The notes under the pieces: model-generated
Told to the model about the DNA's origin: nothing
Databases searched by the model: none
Seen by the model: only the letters and a program-made list of their open reading frames with translations
Origin: Bacillus oleivorans
GTDB lineage: Bacteria; Bacillota; Bacilli; Bacillales; JC228
Length of the DNA stretch: 64,000 nt
Direction: 5' to 3'
NCBI RefSeq assembly: GCF_900207585.1
Contig: NZ_OAOP01000002.1
Coordinates: forward strand, 372,001 to 436,000
Shown here: one piece after another, positions 51,287 to 61,575 of the stretch
Position numbering within the stretch: position 1 is the stretch's first letter
Layout: each line of letters starts with the position of its first letter
Program-made: the position numbers and the translations under genes

Positions 51287-51721
51287 ATGAAAAAGGATGA
51301 ATTACGTACTAAATTAACTCCCATTCAGTATGAAGTCACACAAAAAAATGGTACTGAACCGCCGTTTCATAATGAATATTGGGACAACTTTCAAGAGGGA
51401 ATCTATGTCGATATTGTTTCAGGCAAGCCCTTATTTAGCTCAAAGGATAAATATGATGCAGGCTGTGGATGGCCGAGTTTCACAAAGCCGATAGAGTCAC
51501 AGGAAATCGCAGAAAATCTGGATACAAGTTTCGGAATGATCCGTACTGAAGTCAGGAGTAAAACAGCAGATTCACACCTAGGTCATGTGTTTGATGATGG
51601 CCCTGGTGAAAATGGATTAAGATATTGTATTAATTCTGCTGCTTTAAAGTTTATACCGGTAGAGGAAATGGAAGAACAAGGCTATGGCGAGTATTTAAAG
51701 TTCTTTAAAAAACAGAAATAA
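51287..51721 (+). CDS. msrB: peptide-methionine (R)-S-oxide reductase MsrB
   Basis: Predicted 144-residue repair enzyme that reduces methionine R-sulfoxide in proteins with thioredoxin. The catalytic Cys is C114 in RYCINSAAL; the resolving Cys may be C60 in [16 protein letters not shown] is the conserved loop. Zinc-binding CxxC pairs of other MsrB proteins are absent, as in B. subtilis. ATG at 51287 is preferred (GGGAG nine bases upstream). msrA, its usual Bacillus partner, does not occur in this window. Confidence 0.93.
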   Translation: MKKDELRTKLTPIQYEVTQKNGTEPPFHNEYWDNFQEGIYVDIVSGKPLFSSKDKYDAGCGWPSFTKPIESQEIAENLDTSFGMIRTEVRSKTADSHLGHVFDDGPGENGLRYCINSAALKFIPVEEMEEQGYGEYLKFFKKQK

Positions 51722-51745
51722 ATATATACAAGGAGCTGTTCTGCT

Positions 51746-52243
51746 ATGTTAAAAAAATGGTTTGGAAAAAAGGAAATCAATCGTACGCTTACACTAAAAG
51801 CTCCGCTTACGGGAAAACTTGTTGCACTTGAAGAGGTTCCGGACCCTGTTTTTTCGGAAAAAATGATGGGAGACGGAATTGCCATTGAACCATCTGAAAA
51901 TGTGGTCGTTTCACCAGTCGATGGCGAAATCATTCAAGTTTTTCCGACGAAACATGCAGTTGGGATTAAAGCTGATAATGGTTTGGAAATTCTGATTCAT
52001 GTAGGGTTAGAAACCGTCTCCATGAATGGCGAGGGCTTTGAGAGTCATGTACAGGAAGGGTCGAAAGTAAAAACAGGAGATCCTTTGTTAACCGTTAATT
52101 TTGAACTGGTGAAGGAAAAAGCAAAAAGTACAGTAACTCCAATCATACTAACAAACGCTGATCAAATTGAAACGCTGAATAAAATAGAAAATAATGCAGT
52201 TCAAAAAGGTGTGACAGGTGTTATTGAAGTAACGGTTATATAA
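51746..52243 (+). CDS. ypqE: PTS glucose-type IIA domain protein YpqE
   Basis: Predicted 165-residue single-domain IIA component. The phosphorylated His is H85 in ILIHVGLETVSMNGEGF; H70 (FPTKHAVG) is the second active-site His. The PTS phosphoryl group comes from HPr. No IIB or IIC is adjacent, so it probably serves other sugar permeases or regulation. AAGGAG lies about ten bases before the ATG. It precedes glpP by 16 bases. Confidence 0.9.
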   Translation: MLKKWFGKKEINRTLTLKAPLTGKLVALEEVPDPVFSEKMMGDGIAIEPSENVVVSPVDGEIIQVFPTKHAVGIKADNGLEILIHVGLETVSMNGEGFESHVQEGSKVKTGDPLLTVNFELVKEKAKSTVTPIILTNADQIETLNKIENNAVQKGVTGVIEVTVI

Positions 52244-52259
52244 GGGAGATGAAAGAATT

Positions 52260-52811
52260 GTGAAGCAAAAAATTCTGCCCGCATCCACCAATTTAAAGGA
52301 TTTTGAATTATTTTTACAAAGCGACTATGAGGTTGGCATATTTCTTGAACTACATATTTCACAATTAAAAAATGTTTCAAAGATGGCCCATTCGTATCAT
52401 AAAAAAATGATTTATCACGTGGATTTGATCCATGGGATAAAAAGTGATGAGTATGCTACCGAATATATTTGTCAGGAATTTAAGCCATATGGTTTGATTT
52501 CAACAAAATCAAATGTCATTTTGAAAGCAAAGCAGAAGGGGGTTATTTCGGTTCAACGCCTATTCTTAATTGATTCCCATGCGCTCGAGAAGAGTTTTCG
52601 CTTAGTTGAAAAAACAAAGCCTGATTATATTGAGGTCTTGCCAGGCATTATGCCATGGATGATTCCGAAAATAAGAGAACGGGTTCAAATACCTATTATC
52701 ACTGGCGGATTAATTTGTACCAAAGAAGAAGTAGATAATGCTCTTCAAGCAGGGGCGGAAGCTATTACTACGTCTAACAAACAGCTTTGGGAATATTTCG
52801 GACCTGCATAA
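52260..52811 (+). CDS. glpP: glycerol-3-phosphate-responsive antiterminator GlpP
   Basis: Predicted 183-residue TIM-barrel RNA-binding regulator. With glycerol-3-phosphate it binds leader RNA of glpD (and other glp mRNAs) and prevents termination. Conserved parts: ILPASTNLKDFE, HVDLIHGIKSDEYATEY, SFRLVEKTKPDYIEVLPGIM and PIITGGLI. GTG start with AAGGGAGATG upstream. Located directly before glpD, whose leader terminator at 52908-52963 is its likely target. Confidence 0.93.
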   Translation: MKQKILPASTNLKDFELFLQSDYEVGIFLELHISQLKNVSKMAHSYHKKMIYHVDLIHGIKSDEYATEYICQEFKPYGLISTKSNVILKAKQKGVISVQRLFLIDSHALEKSFRLVEKTKPDYIEVLPGIMPWMIPKIRERVQIPIITGGLICTKEEVDNALQAGAEAITTSNKQLWEYFGPA

Positions 52812-52867
52812 AAAGTCATAATCCTGTCCTCTTTTATAAATAACTTTTAAAAAATTAAAGATGATGA

Positions 52868-52963
52868 TATAATTAAAAATAAGTTAATAATATGTCAAGA
52901 GATTAAGAGAGACCTAGCAGTTTTATGGTAGTAATCCATAATGCTTGTTTAGGTCTCTTTTTG
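52868..52963 (+). promoter_or_regulatory. glpD promoter and GlpP-controlled leader terminator
   Basis: A -10 TATAAT (52868-52873, weak -35 TTTTAA) is followed by the 12-mer AATAAGTTAATA (52878-52889) and a terminator stem (52908-52916 with 52950-52958) ending in T-runs, all before the glpD ribosome-binding site. This is the arrangement used for GlpP antitermination in B. subtilis. Confidence 0.75.
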
Positions 52964-52992
52964 TTTTTTTACCTAAATAGGAGGGGTGGACG

Positions 52993-54663
52993 ATGAATTT
53001 TTCAAGTAAAAAAAGAAGTCATGTAATCCAGCAATTGAGAAACGATGAATTTGATCTTCTTGTAATTGGCGGAGGTATTACCGGCGCGGGGATCGCGCTA
53101 GATGCAGTAACCCGCGGGATGAAGGTTGCGTTAATTGAAATGCAGGATTTTGCAAGCGGAACATCAAGCAGGTCTACAAAGCTCGTTCATGGGGGACTTC
53201 GTTATTTAAAACAATTTGAAATAAATACAGTTGCTAAAATTGGAAAGGAAAGGGCGATTGTCTACGAAAATGGCCCTCATGTAACAACACCTGAATGGAT
53301 GCTCCTGCCATTTCATAAAGGCGGGACATTCGGCAAATTAACTACTAATCTAGGCTTAAGGCTGTATGACTTTTTAGCAGGGGTTAAAAAGAAAGAACGC
53401 CGTAAAATACTATCTGCTGAAGAGACAATAAAAAGGGAACCATTAATTAAAAAAGAAGGGTTAAAAGGTGGCGGATATTATGTGGAGTACAGAACGGATG
53501 ATGCAAGACTAACGATTGAAGTCATGAAGGCTGCCGCAGAAAATGGTGCAGTTGCCCTTAACTATATGAAAGCGGAAGAATTTATTTACAATGAAAAAAA
53601 GGTATGCGGAATAGTCGCACGTGACTTGTTAACGGGTGAAACAATTGAAATAAAGGCAGTCAAAGTTGTCAATGCGGCTGGTCCATGGGTGGATCAGGTT
53701 AGGAAAAAAGATTATTCAATAAATAATAAGAAACTGCGGCTAACAAAGGGAGTTCATATTGTGTTCGACCAAAGCCATTTTCCTCTTCGTCAGGCAGTTT
53801 ATTTTGATACTCCAGATAAGCGGATGGTATTCGCGATTCCTAGGGAGGGGAAAACATATGTGGGTACAACTGATACCTTCTATGGTGAATCCCAAGATAT
53901 TGCCAATCCAAAACCGTTAAAAGAAGATATTAATTATATATTAGAAGCAATCAAGTTTATGTTCCCTGAAGTTCAGCTGACAGAGGAACATGTTGAATCT
54001 AGCTGGGCAGGTGTACGACCCTTAATCTATCAAGAAGGGAAGGATCCGTCTGAAATTTCACGGAAGGATGAAATTTGGGAAGGTGACAGTTCACTAATTA
54101 CGATTGCGGGAGGAAAACTTACAGGATACAGGGAAATGGCGGAAACAGTTGTCGATTTAGTAGCTAAGCGCATTCAGGAGGAGTCGAATCGGTCATTCTT
54201 ACCTTGCAAAACGAGACATGTGAAGATATCAGGAGGAGAGGTGAATGGTTCTCATAACCTCCCGTTCTTTATTAAGCAAAAGAGTAATGAAGCCTCAGAG
54301 TATGGACTCACGAAGGAAGAAGGAGAAAAATTAGCTGCTAAATATGGTTCTAATGTTGATTGTTTATTTACATTGGCAAAAAAATACCCTGGAAAAGAAG
54401 AAAGTTTTGGATTGACACCAGCGATATATGCTCAAATTCTTTATGCACTCGAAGAAGAAATGACAGTAAAACCAGCAGATTTCTTTATTCGCCGAACAGG
54501 AGCATTGCTTTTTGATTTAGAATGGGTCAAACAATGGAAGAAGCCTGTTATTCAATTTATGGCGAAAGAATTTGGCTGGAATGAAAAAACGATAAAAGCG
54601 TATGAAGAAGAACTTGAAAAAGAAATCAAGGATGCAGTCATACCGATTGATAGACAAGAATAG
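52993..54663 (+). CDS. glpD: aerobic glycerol-3-phosphate dehydrogenase
   Basis: Predicted 556-residue FAD flavoprotein on the inner face of the membrane, oxidising glycerol-3-phosphate to dihydroxyacetone phosphate and passing electrons to quinone. The FAD Rossmann motif [14 protein letters not shown] is at about 19-32, then RGMKVALIE and [16 protein letters not shown]. The C-terminal DAO-C region is intact. Length is typical. TAGGAGGGG precedes the ATG. Controlled by the leader at 52868-52963. Confidence 0.96.
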   Translation: MNFSSKKRSHVIQQLRNDEFDLLVIGGGITGAGIALDAVTRGMKVALIEMQDFASGTSSRSTKLVHGGLRYLKQFEINTVAKIGKERAIVYENGPHVTTPEWMLLPFHKGGTFGKLTTNLGLRLYDFLAGVKKKERRKILSAEETIKREPLIKKEGLKGGGYYVEYRTDDARLTIEVMKAAAENGAVALNYMKAEEFIYNEKKVCGIVARDLLTGETIEIKAVKVVNAAGPWVDQVRKKDYSINNKKLRLTKGVHIVFDQSHFPLRQAVYFDTPDKRMVFAIPREGKTYVGTTDTFYGESQDIANPKPLKEDINYILEAIKFMFPEVQLTEEHVESSWAGVRPLIYQEGKDPSEISRKDEIWEGDSSLITIAGGKLTGYREMAETVVDLVAKRIQEESNRSFLPCKTRHVKISGGEVNGSHNLPFFIKQKSNEASEYGLTKEEGEKLAAKYGSNVDCLFTLAKKYPGKEESFGLTPAIYAQILYALEEEMTVKPADFFIRRTGALLFDLEWVKQWKKPVIQFMAKEFGWNEKTIKAYEEELEKEIKDAVIPIDRQE

Positions 54664-54673
54664 GAATAGTTCT

Positions 54674-54706
54674 AAAGGAGGTCCATAATGTTTGGACCTC
54701 TTTAAA
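54674..54706 (+). terminator. terminator of glpD
   Basis: A GAGGTCC/GGACCTC stem (54678-54684 with 54694-54700) with a nine-base loop, then a short T-stretch. Confidence 0.6.
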
Positions 54707-54753
54707 GATAGGTCTCTCCGTTTTTTTAGCTGTTAATTTTTTTAATACCAATA

Positions 54754-54872
54754 TTGACAGCGTTTTCACTCTAGTATAAGCTATTATTAATAAGTTAATA
54801 GTGATGGAGAAACGGAGACTCACATTATCTAACATACATGGGTGTAGTATGTTATTTAATGTGAGTTTTTTG
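54754..54872 (+). promoter_or_regulatory. glpF promoter and leader terminator
   Basis: TTGACA (54754-54759), TATAAG (54775-54780, 15-base spacer) and then AATAAGTTAATA (54789-54800), a 12-mer also found at 52878-52889 in the glpD leader. A two-part hairpin follows: ACTCACATT (54818-54826) with AATGTGAGT (54858-54866), inner TAACATAC with GTATGTTA, and a six-T run. Likely a second GlpP target. Confidence 0.72.
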
Positions 54873-54926
54873 TTTCTCTATCGGGCATCAAAAATTATTT
54901 TGGGTAAAAAAGGGGAGGAAACACAA

Positions 54927-55754
54927 ATGTCAGAATTTTTAGCAGAAGTAGTAGGAACCATGATTTTGATTATTTTTGGAGGGGGTGTAGTAGCTGGTGT
55001 CGTCTTAAAGAAAACAAAAGCAGAGGGTGAAGGCTGGATCGTTATAACCATTGGATGGGGATTGGCTGTAACTATGGCCATCTATGCAGTCGGCAGTATT
55101 ACAGGTGCTCATATTAATCCTGCTGTCACGATTGCACTTGCAGCGATTGGAGATTTCCCGTTTGAAAAAGTACCAGTTTATATTATCGGTCAAATGTTAG
55201 GGGCTTTTATTGGTGCTGTAGTTGTTTATTTGTTATATTTGCCGCATTGGGCTGCAACAGAGGACGGAGGTACAAAATTAGCTGTTTTCTCAACAGGTCC
55301 TGCTATTAGAAGTCCTCTATCCAATTTAGTAACTGAATTAATCGGTACATTTATTTTGGTTTTTGGCTTGATGTTCATTGGTACAAACGAATTTACAGGG
55401 GGATTAAATCCTTTAGTGGTGGGTGCATTAATTACAGCAATTGGTCTTTCTTTAGGGGCACCAACTGGATATGCGATTAATCCTGCACGTGATTTAGGAC
55501 CAAGAATTGCTCATGCTTTACTGCCGATTGCCGGAAAAGGCAGCTCTGACTGGGAGTATTCATGGATTCCAGTTGTTGGGCCGATTCTAGGCGGAGTTTA
55601 CGGAGCTTTATTTTACAAGGCTTTATTCGAAGGGGATTATTCAATGTTATTTTGGGTTGCCAGTGCGGTAATCGCTTTTATCCTAGTATCAGCAGCCATG
55701 CAGGAAACAAAGAAAGCCAGTATTGCCAATGCTAACCAAACAAATAGCTTATAA
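54927..55754 (+). CDS. glpF: glycerol uptake facilitator
   Basis: Predicted 275-residue aquaglyceroporin with six spans and two half-helices carrying the NPA motifs (GAHINPAVTIALA and GYAINPARDLGPR). The Asp after the second NPA (NPARD) is a feature of glycerol channels. ATG 54927, after GGGGAGG, starts MSEFLAEVVGTM as expected; longer upstream readings run through the leader hairpin and are not used. Co-transcribed with glpK. Confidence 0.95.
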   Translation: MSEFLAEVVGTMILIIFGGGVVAGVVLKKTKAEGEGWIVITIGWGLAVTMAIYAVGSITGAHINPAVTIALAAIGDFPFEKVPVYIIGQMLGAFIGAVVVYLLYLPHWAATEDGGTKLAVFSTGPAIRSPLSNLVTELIGTFILVFGLMFIGTNEFTGGLNPLVVGALITAIGLSLGAPTGYAINPARDLGPRIAHALLPIAGKGSSDWEYSWIPVVGPILGGVYGALFYKALFEGDYSMLFWVASAVIAFILVSAAMQETKKASIANANQTNSL

Positions 55755-55769
55755 GGGGAGGAAACCTGA

Positions 55770-57260
<1,491 letters not shown>

Positions 57261-57300
57261 TTAAATACTAATACTTATTGGATTAGTTATTTCAAGAGGT

Positions 57301-57349
57301 TCGCAATCTTCTCTCCAGTCTTTTATGAAAAGAGAAGGTTGCGATTTTT
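57301..57349 (+). terminator. terminator of glpFK
   Basis: A 14-bp stem with one wobble (57301-57314 with 57331-57344) ends in five Ts. Confidence 0.88.
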
Positions 57350-57400
57350 ATAAAATAGAATTTTCCATGGTTCATAGACCCGAAGAGGAGCTGAGAAGTT

Positions 57401-58396
57401 GTGAAGAAAATTATTAACGATCCTGAAAATGTCGTACAGGATATGCTAAATGGAATCGTGGCCGCTTACCCAAATCAATTGAAAAGAATCGAAAATACAA
57501 CGGTTATTACAAGAATGGATGCCCCCGTTCCAAATAAAGTCGGGATCATTAGCGGAGGCGGGAGCGGTCACGAACCTGCTCATGCAGGTTATGTGGGGAA
57601 AGGCATGTTAGATGCGGCTGTCGCAGGAGAAGTTTTTACATCACCTACTCCAGATCAAGTATTGGAAGCGATTAGAGCTGTTCATAGTGGAGCAGGAGTC
57701 TTCATGGTGATAAAAAATTATACCGGCGACTGTTTAAATTTTGAAATGGCAGCCGAGCTTGCAGAAGCTGAGGGAATCCAGGTTGATCAGGTTATTGTAA
57801 ATGATGATGCTGCTGTAGAAAATAGCTCCTACACGATTGGCCGCCGCGGCATTGCAGGAACTGTGTTCGTTCATAAAATAGCAGGAGCTAAAGCAGAGAG
57901 AGGTGCATCGTTAGCTGAAATCAAAGCAGTAGCAGAAAAAGTAGTTCAAAATGTTCGGTCTATGGGTATGGCAATTAGTCCATGTACAGTGCCTCAAGCT
58001 GGAAAACCAAGTTTTACCTTAGAAGAAAATGAAATGGAAATTGGGATTGGAATTCATGGAGAACCAGGAATTGAAAGAAAAACCATTCAAACAGCAGATG
58101 AAATTGCCGAGCAGCTGACTTCAAAAATTTTAGAAGATTTAGAGGTACCAAGAGGCAGCGAGGTAGCTGTATTGATAAATGGTTTAGGGGCTACACCTGA
58201 AATGGAACTTTATATTGTAAATCGTAAAGTTCAAGAAATGTTGAATGAAAAAGGCATACGAGTATTTGAAACGTTCGTAGGCAATTATATGACCTCTTTG
58301 GAGATGGCAGGATGTTCGGTAACTTTATTAAAATTGGATGACGAATTAAAAGATTTACTATCGGCTGAATCAAACGCACCGGCGTTTCGCAAATAG
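57401..58396 (+). CDS. dhaK: dihydroxyacetone kinase subunit DhaK
   Basis: Predicted 331-residue substrate-binding subunit. It binds dihydroxyacetone covalently on a His (HGEPGIE segment in the second half) after orienting it with SGGGSGHEPAHAGYVGKG. With DhaL it phosphorylates dihydroxyacetone to DHAP using PEP via DhaM. GTG start with GAGGAG upstream. It follows the glp genes and precedes dhaL by about 110 bases. Confidence 0.95.
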   Translation: MKKIINDPENVVQDMLNGIVAAYPNQLKRIENTTVITRMDAPVPNKVGIISGGGSGHEPAHAGYVGKGMLDAAVAGEVFTSPTPDQVLEAIRAVHSGAGVFMVIKNYTGDCLNFEMAAELAEAEGIQVDQVIVNDDAAVENSSYTIGRRGIAGTVFVHKIAGAKAERGASLAEIKAVAEKVVQNVRSMGMAISPCTVPQAGKPSFTLEENEMEIGIGIHGEPGIERKTIQTADEIAEQLTSKILEDLEVPRGSEVAVLINGLGATPEMELYIVNRKVQEMLNEKGIRVFETFVGNYMTSLEMAGCSVTLLKLDDELKDLLSAESNAPAFRK

Positions 58397-58507
58397 CAAA
58401 CATTTCGGAGCTGTGCCAAGAAGGTAGGAACATGAGGATTTTTATTTCCCTTGGGTCTACCTTTCCCTATTTCTAACAGGACGTATTGGATTACGAGGAG
58501 GATTGCT

Positions 58508-59128
58508 ATGCAATTTACGGTTGAGTTAACAAAAAAATGGATAGAGTCAACTAATACTAAGATACAAAATAATAAGGAATATTTAACTTCACTCGATCAG
58601 GCAATTGGAGATGGGGACCACGGTATTAATATGGCGAGGGGATTCCAGGAGGTCGTAAACAAGCTTACTGCTACTGACTATGAAACAGTTTCAGATGTTT
58701 TTAAGGATGTGGCAATGATTCTTTTAGCCAAAGTAGGAGGGGCTTCTGGACCTTTGTATGGGACAGCCTTTTTAAAAATGTCTTTAGCTGTTAAGGACAA
58801 AAATTCTATCGACCAGGCAGTTTTTCTGGCTGCAATGGAGCAAGCAATTCAAGGGATTATGCAAAGGGGAAAAGCGAATAAAGGAAATAAAACATTACTT
58901 GATGTTTGGATTCCTGTTTTAAATTATGTTAAAGAAAATGATGAGATTGATTGGAATGTTTTTTTAAAAACAGCCAAAAAGGCGATGGAATCCACGAAGA
59001 ATATGCAGGCAATAAAGGGAAGAGCATCGTATTTAGGTGAGCGTTCAATCGGTCACTTAGACCCTGGTTCAGTTTCTTCCTTTTATTTATTTGAATCACT
59101 TACAGAAGTAATGACGGAAGGTGTATAA
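58508..59128 (+). CDS. dhaL: dihydroxyacetone kinase subunit DhaL
   Basis: Predicted 206-residue ADP-binding subunit. The nucleotide site is formed by LDQAIGDGDHGINMARGF (about residues 28-45) and the later KVGGASGPLYGTAF, and the C-terminal end has YLGERSIGHLDPGS. It holds ADP as a permanent coenzyme, which DhaM-P re-phosphorylates. ATG 58508 follows GAGGAGG; longer upstream reading lacks that site. Overlaps with the region where dhaM begins two bases after its stop. Confidence 0.95.
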   Translation: MQFTVELTKKWIESTNTKIQNNKEYLTSLDQAIGDGDHGINMARGFQEVVNKLTATDYETVSDVFKDVAMILLAKVGGASGPLYGTAFLKMSLAVKDKNSIDQAVFLAAMEQAIQGIMQRGKANKGNKTLLDVWIPVLNYVKENDEIDWNVFLKTAKKAMESTKNMQAIKGRASYLGERSIGHLDPGSVSSFYLFESLTEVMTEGV

Positions 59129-59129
59129 A

Positions 59130-59504
59130 GTGGACAAAGTAGGGATTGTACTAATTTCACACAGTTATAAGGTAGTAGAGGGAATTAAAGATATTTTGAA
59201 TCAAGTCGTATCTGACGTTCCGATTGAACTTGCAGGAGGAACGGATGAGAATGAGATTGGGACTAGTATCGATAAAATTCTTCAGGCGATCGAGAAGGCA
59301 TATAATGAAAAAGGTGTGATCCTTTTTTATGATTTAGGCAGTGCTATGATGAATGCAGAGATTGCAGTTGAATTGTCAGGTAAAGATCAAATTCGGATTG
59401 CTGACAATATACCAATTTTAGAAGGAGCCTATGTAGCAGCTGTTGAATCAGGGATAGGAAAAGGGCTAGATACAATTATAAAAAATTTAAAAGATCAATT
59501 TTAG
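59130..59504 (+). CDS. dhaM: PTS-dependent phosphotransferase subunit DhaM
   Basis: Predicted 124-residue EIIA-mannose-type domain. The phosphorylated His is H11 in LISHSYKVVEG. Conserved ELAGGTDENEIGTS and LFYDLGSAMMNAE follow. It is the single-domain form; HPr- and EI-like domains found in some DhaM are absent, so it takes phosphate from general HPr. GTG at 59130 has GGAAGG upstream. Confidence 0.92.
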   Translation: MDKVGIVLISHSYKVVEGIKDILNQVVSDVPIELAGGTDENEIGTSIDKILQAIEKAYNEKGVILFYDLGSAMMNAEIAVELSGKDQIRIADNIPILEGAYVAAVESGIGKGLDTIIKNLKDQF

Positions 59505-59527
59505 GGTTTAAAAGCCTAAAATCTTTT
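59497..59527 (+). terminator. terminator of dhaKLM
   Basis: A TTTTAGG/CCTAAAA stem (59499-59505 with 59515-59521) is followed by a short T-tract and overlaps the dhaM stop. Confidence 0.55.
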
Positions 59528-59614
59528 GGGAACATGGGCGAATACACAGTCCATCTAGACATTTAACTCATAACGTAGTAGTGAACCTGAATCTTTACCT
59601 GAGGAGGAATTCCC

Positions 59615-59776
59615 ATGTACCCAAATGAAGCATTTCCATCAAATGTAGCACCGGCTTTCGCAGCACCGGCTTTCGCAGCACCTGCTTACTATCCTTGTCA
59701 CAGTAACTGGTTTGCGTTAATTGTAGTGCTGTTCATTCTGCTCATTATCATTGGTGCTGTTTGTTATTCCAAGTAA
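59615..59776 (+). CDS. YjcZ-family small spore-associated protein
   Basis: Predicted 53-residue protein. The C-terminal single span NWFALIVVLFILLIIIGAV is the hallmark of the YjcZ family of sporulation proteins. The N-terminal half has alternating APAFA units (two exact 15-bp repeats, then a variant) and FPSNVAPA, echoing the FPSNVAGA repeat of the CotD-family protein at 1590-2219. GAGGAGGAATTCCC precedes the ATG. The terminator at 59800-59828 closes it. A -10-like CATAACGTA (59569-59577) may indicate SigK or SigE control. Confidence 0.82.
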   Translation: MYPNEAFPSNVAPAFAAPAFAAPAYYPCHSNWFALIVVLFILLIIIGAVCYSK

Positions 59777-59799
59777 GACAAAATAAAAAGATAAGAGCC

Positions 59800-59828
59800 A
59801 AAAAACCTCCATTCTTGGAGGTTTTTTG
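59800..59828 (+). terminator. terminator of the yjcZ-like gene
   Basis: An 11-bp perfect stem (59800-59810 with 59817-59827) includes flanking A- and T-runs. Confidence 0.9.
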
Positions 59829-59926
59829 TTCAATATAAAGGTTATTCTAGAGTTGTGTTTGAAAAATTCCGGTGGTGACAGGCAAAAGGTCGTGCTAAAC
59901 TGATAATCATTAAGGGAGTGATTAAA

Positions 59927-60148
59927 TTGGCCAGATCATTTTATCATTATTTAATGAAATATAGGAATATTGAGCCTAAAAACGATATAGAAGAATTTGC
60001 TAACGATGCTTATCAGGATCATACTTTTCCTAAGCTGGCGGATGATTATCATGAAATAAGTTCTTACTTAGAAATGTATGGCGAATACCTTACATCGATG
60101 AAGGTGTTTGACAGGGCCTGGGAGCTTTATCTGTCAGAGGAAAGATGA
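59927..60148 (+). CDS. yozE: YozE/UPF0346 protein
   Basis: Predicted 73-residue soluble helical protein of the YozE family (SAM-like fold). The sequence follows the family closely: RSFYHYLMKYRN, IEEFANDAYQDHTFPK, YHEISSYLEM. TTG at 59927 is used because AAGGGAG is about eight bases upstream. Function unknown. Next to yodN as in B. subtilis. Confidence 0.9.
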   Translation: MARSFYHYLMKYRNIEPKNDIEEFANDAYQDHTFPKLADDYHEISSYLEMYGEYLTSMKVFDRAWELYLSEER

Positions 60149-60227
60149 GGTATTTTGTCCCTTCCCCAAAGAATTGTCTCCTGCATATACTAACGTACAA
60201 CTATCGATGTGCAGGTGATGGGAGGCT

Positions 60228-60944
60228 ATGGAAAAACGAAAAAAAGCAAGGTTTAATGTCGGTGATACCGTTGTTATTGTGATGTATGGAACGGTTGGAA
60301 AAGTTACAAATGTAAAAACGATAGAAGAAACCTATGTATATGAAATAAACCACAGTGAAGGGTTATTTTTAGAATCTGCTTTAGTCTTACTGTCTGAATA
60401 TGATGGAGAAGTTGTGAATAAGGAACAAATTGATATTGAATACAAATTTATTATTGGAGACTTAGTCCAGGTAAAGGGCAGAGGGGCTGAATTATTTAAA
60501 GTTATCGGATTTCGAACAGAGATTTGGCGTTATAAAGAAGATGCATGGGAAGATGTGGTTTATGAGCTTTCGAGTGTAAAAGACGGCCAATGGCTAGAAG
60601 TAGGAGAAGAGGATTTAACCTTAATAGCCGATGCTCAAGCTGCAGATACCTACATGCAAAAGCTTGGATTTCTATATATGACGAACAAAAAGTCTCCTTC
60701 CAATAAATTAAGCTTAGAGAAAAAGGCAAATGGCACGAATCAGCCGGTTAAAAAGTCTGAATTAGAACAAAAAAAAGAAGCAGTGGATCAGCTCCTTGAT
60801 TTATATAACGACTATAAATTGCTATTTGAATGGTTTGGCAATCAAGAATATAAAACCGGTATGAAAATGACCGTGAAAAAATTAAAGATTTTAGCAAAAG
60901 AAATGGCTAAAATTCATAGGGAGAATAAACTTTTAAAAGAATAG
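60228..60944 (+). CDS. yodN: YodN-like conserved hypothetical protein
   Basis: Predicted 238-residue soluble protein of unknown function. The N-terminal half has two repeated small-barrel-like segments starting FNVGDTVVIVMYGTVGKV and FIIGDLVQVKGRGAELFKV, suggesting tandem SH3-like folds; a lysine-rich helical region ends it (about 150-238). TGGGAGG precedes the ATG. The position beside yozE supports the name. Its end overlaps a small minus-strand gene by 12 bases. Confidence 0.8.
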   Translation: MEKRKKARFNVGDTVVIVMYGTVGKVTNVKTIEETYVYEINHSEGLFLESALVLLSEYDGEVVNKEQIDIEYKFIIGDLVQVKGRGAELFKVIGFRTEIWRYKEDAWEDVVYELSSVKDGQWLEVGEEDLTLIADAQAADTYMQKLGFLYMTNKKSPSNKLSLEKKANGTNQPVKKSELEQKKEAVDQLLDLYNDYKLLFEWFGNQEYKTGMKMTVKKLKILAKEMAKIHRENKLLKE

Positions 60945-61058
60945 CTGCAGACCAAAAGGAATAAAACATACAAGTGCACCTATAAAAAATAGTCTGGTTA
61001 CAAAATCCATTAATGCTTCTATCCGTGAATAATCTTCTTGATTATGATCCATATTCAT
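60933..61058 (-). CDS. 41-residue membrane micropeptide
   Basis: Minus-strand frame: a polar acidic start MNMDHNQEDYSRIEALM, then a span FVTRLFFIGALVCFIPFGLQ. CGGAG is eight bases before the ATG on the minus strand. The frame uses the gap between yodN and yodL almost exactly and overlaps the yodN stop by 12 bases. Family not recognised. Confidence 0.5.
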   Translation of the reverse strand: MNMDHNQEDYSRIEALMDFVTRLFFIGALVCFIPFGLQLFF

Positions 61059-61229
61059 ATAAATACTCCGTTTCTGTTCTACTCTAGTAATAGGATTCTA
61101 TGAAAAAAAATGCTAGAAATGACTAAAATATTTGGTTTCGACAAAACTCGTTAAAACTAGATAAAGGAATTCATCCTCCTGTTCGCTAATATGTTCATTA
61201 ACCAAGAATGGATGTAAGGAGAGAAGAGG

Positions 61230-61541
61230 ATGAGAAAGACGCAAACGATAGACGTAGAGGTAAAAGCGTATGACGTTACGGTGTTTCAAACCCCTAAATA
61301 TGGGCAAAAAAGGGGTTATAGATCAGTTTACCGGAATGAGGTTGAGGGTGACGATCATTACGACGTTATGTACAAGGTGTTCCGCATGTTAAACGTAAAA
61401 GAATTACTCCCAGAAGGCTACAATACCAGATATATGGCTACGGGAGATATCGTATTTATCGATGAGGGGATGAATGGACATTATTATTATCAGCTAAAGC
61501 CGGGTGGCTTTTTCCCAATCCATCGGATGTATATCCGCTAA
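61230..61541 (+). CDS. yodL: YodL-family protein
   Basis: Predicted 103-residue basic soluble protein matching YodL: VKAYDVTVFQTPKYGQKRGY, a central YDVMYKVFRMLNV and the ending GGFFPIHRMYIR. B. subtilis YodL is made during sporulation and affects the rod-shape proteins MreB and Mbl. AAGGAGAGAAGAGG precedes the ATG. Its stop region lies within a long hairpin (61502-61550). Confidence 0.85.
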   Translation: MRKTQTIDVEVKAYDVTVFQTPKYGQKRGYRSVYRNEVEGDDHYDVMYKVFRMLNVKELLPEGYNTRYMATGDIVFIDEGMNGHYYYQLKPGGFFPIHRMYIR

Positions 61542-61550
61542 AAGCCACCC
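61502..61550. other. hairpin spanning the yodL stop codon
   Basis: Eleven bases at 61502-61512 are perfectly complementary to 61540-61550, flanking the last ten codons and stop of yodL. No T-run follows on either strand, so it is not a standard terminator. Confidence 0.6.
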
Positions 61551-61575
61551 AGCTATTTATTAATGTTATGTTACA

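Noticed and set aside
54801-54926. N-terminal extension of GlpF back to 54801
   Set aside because: It runs through the leader hairpin; ATG 54927 gives the standard GlpF start after GGGGAGG.
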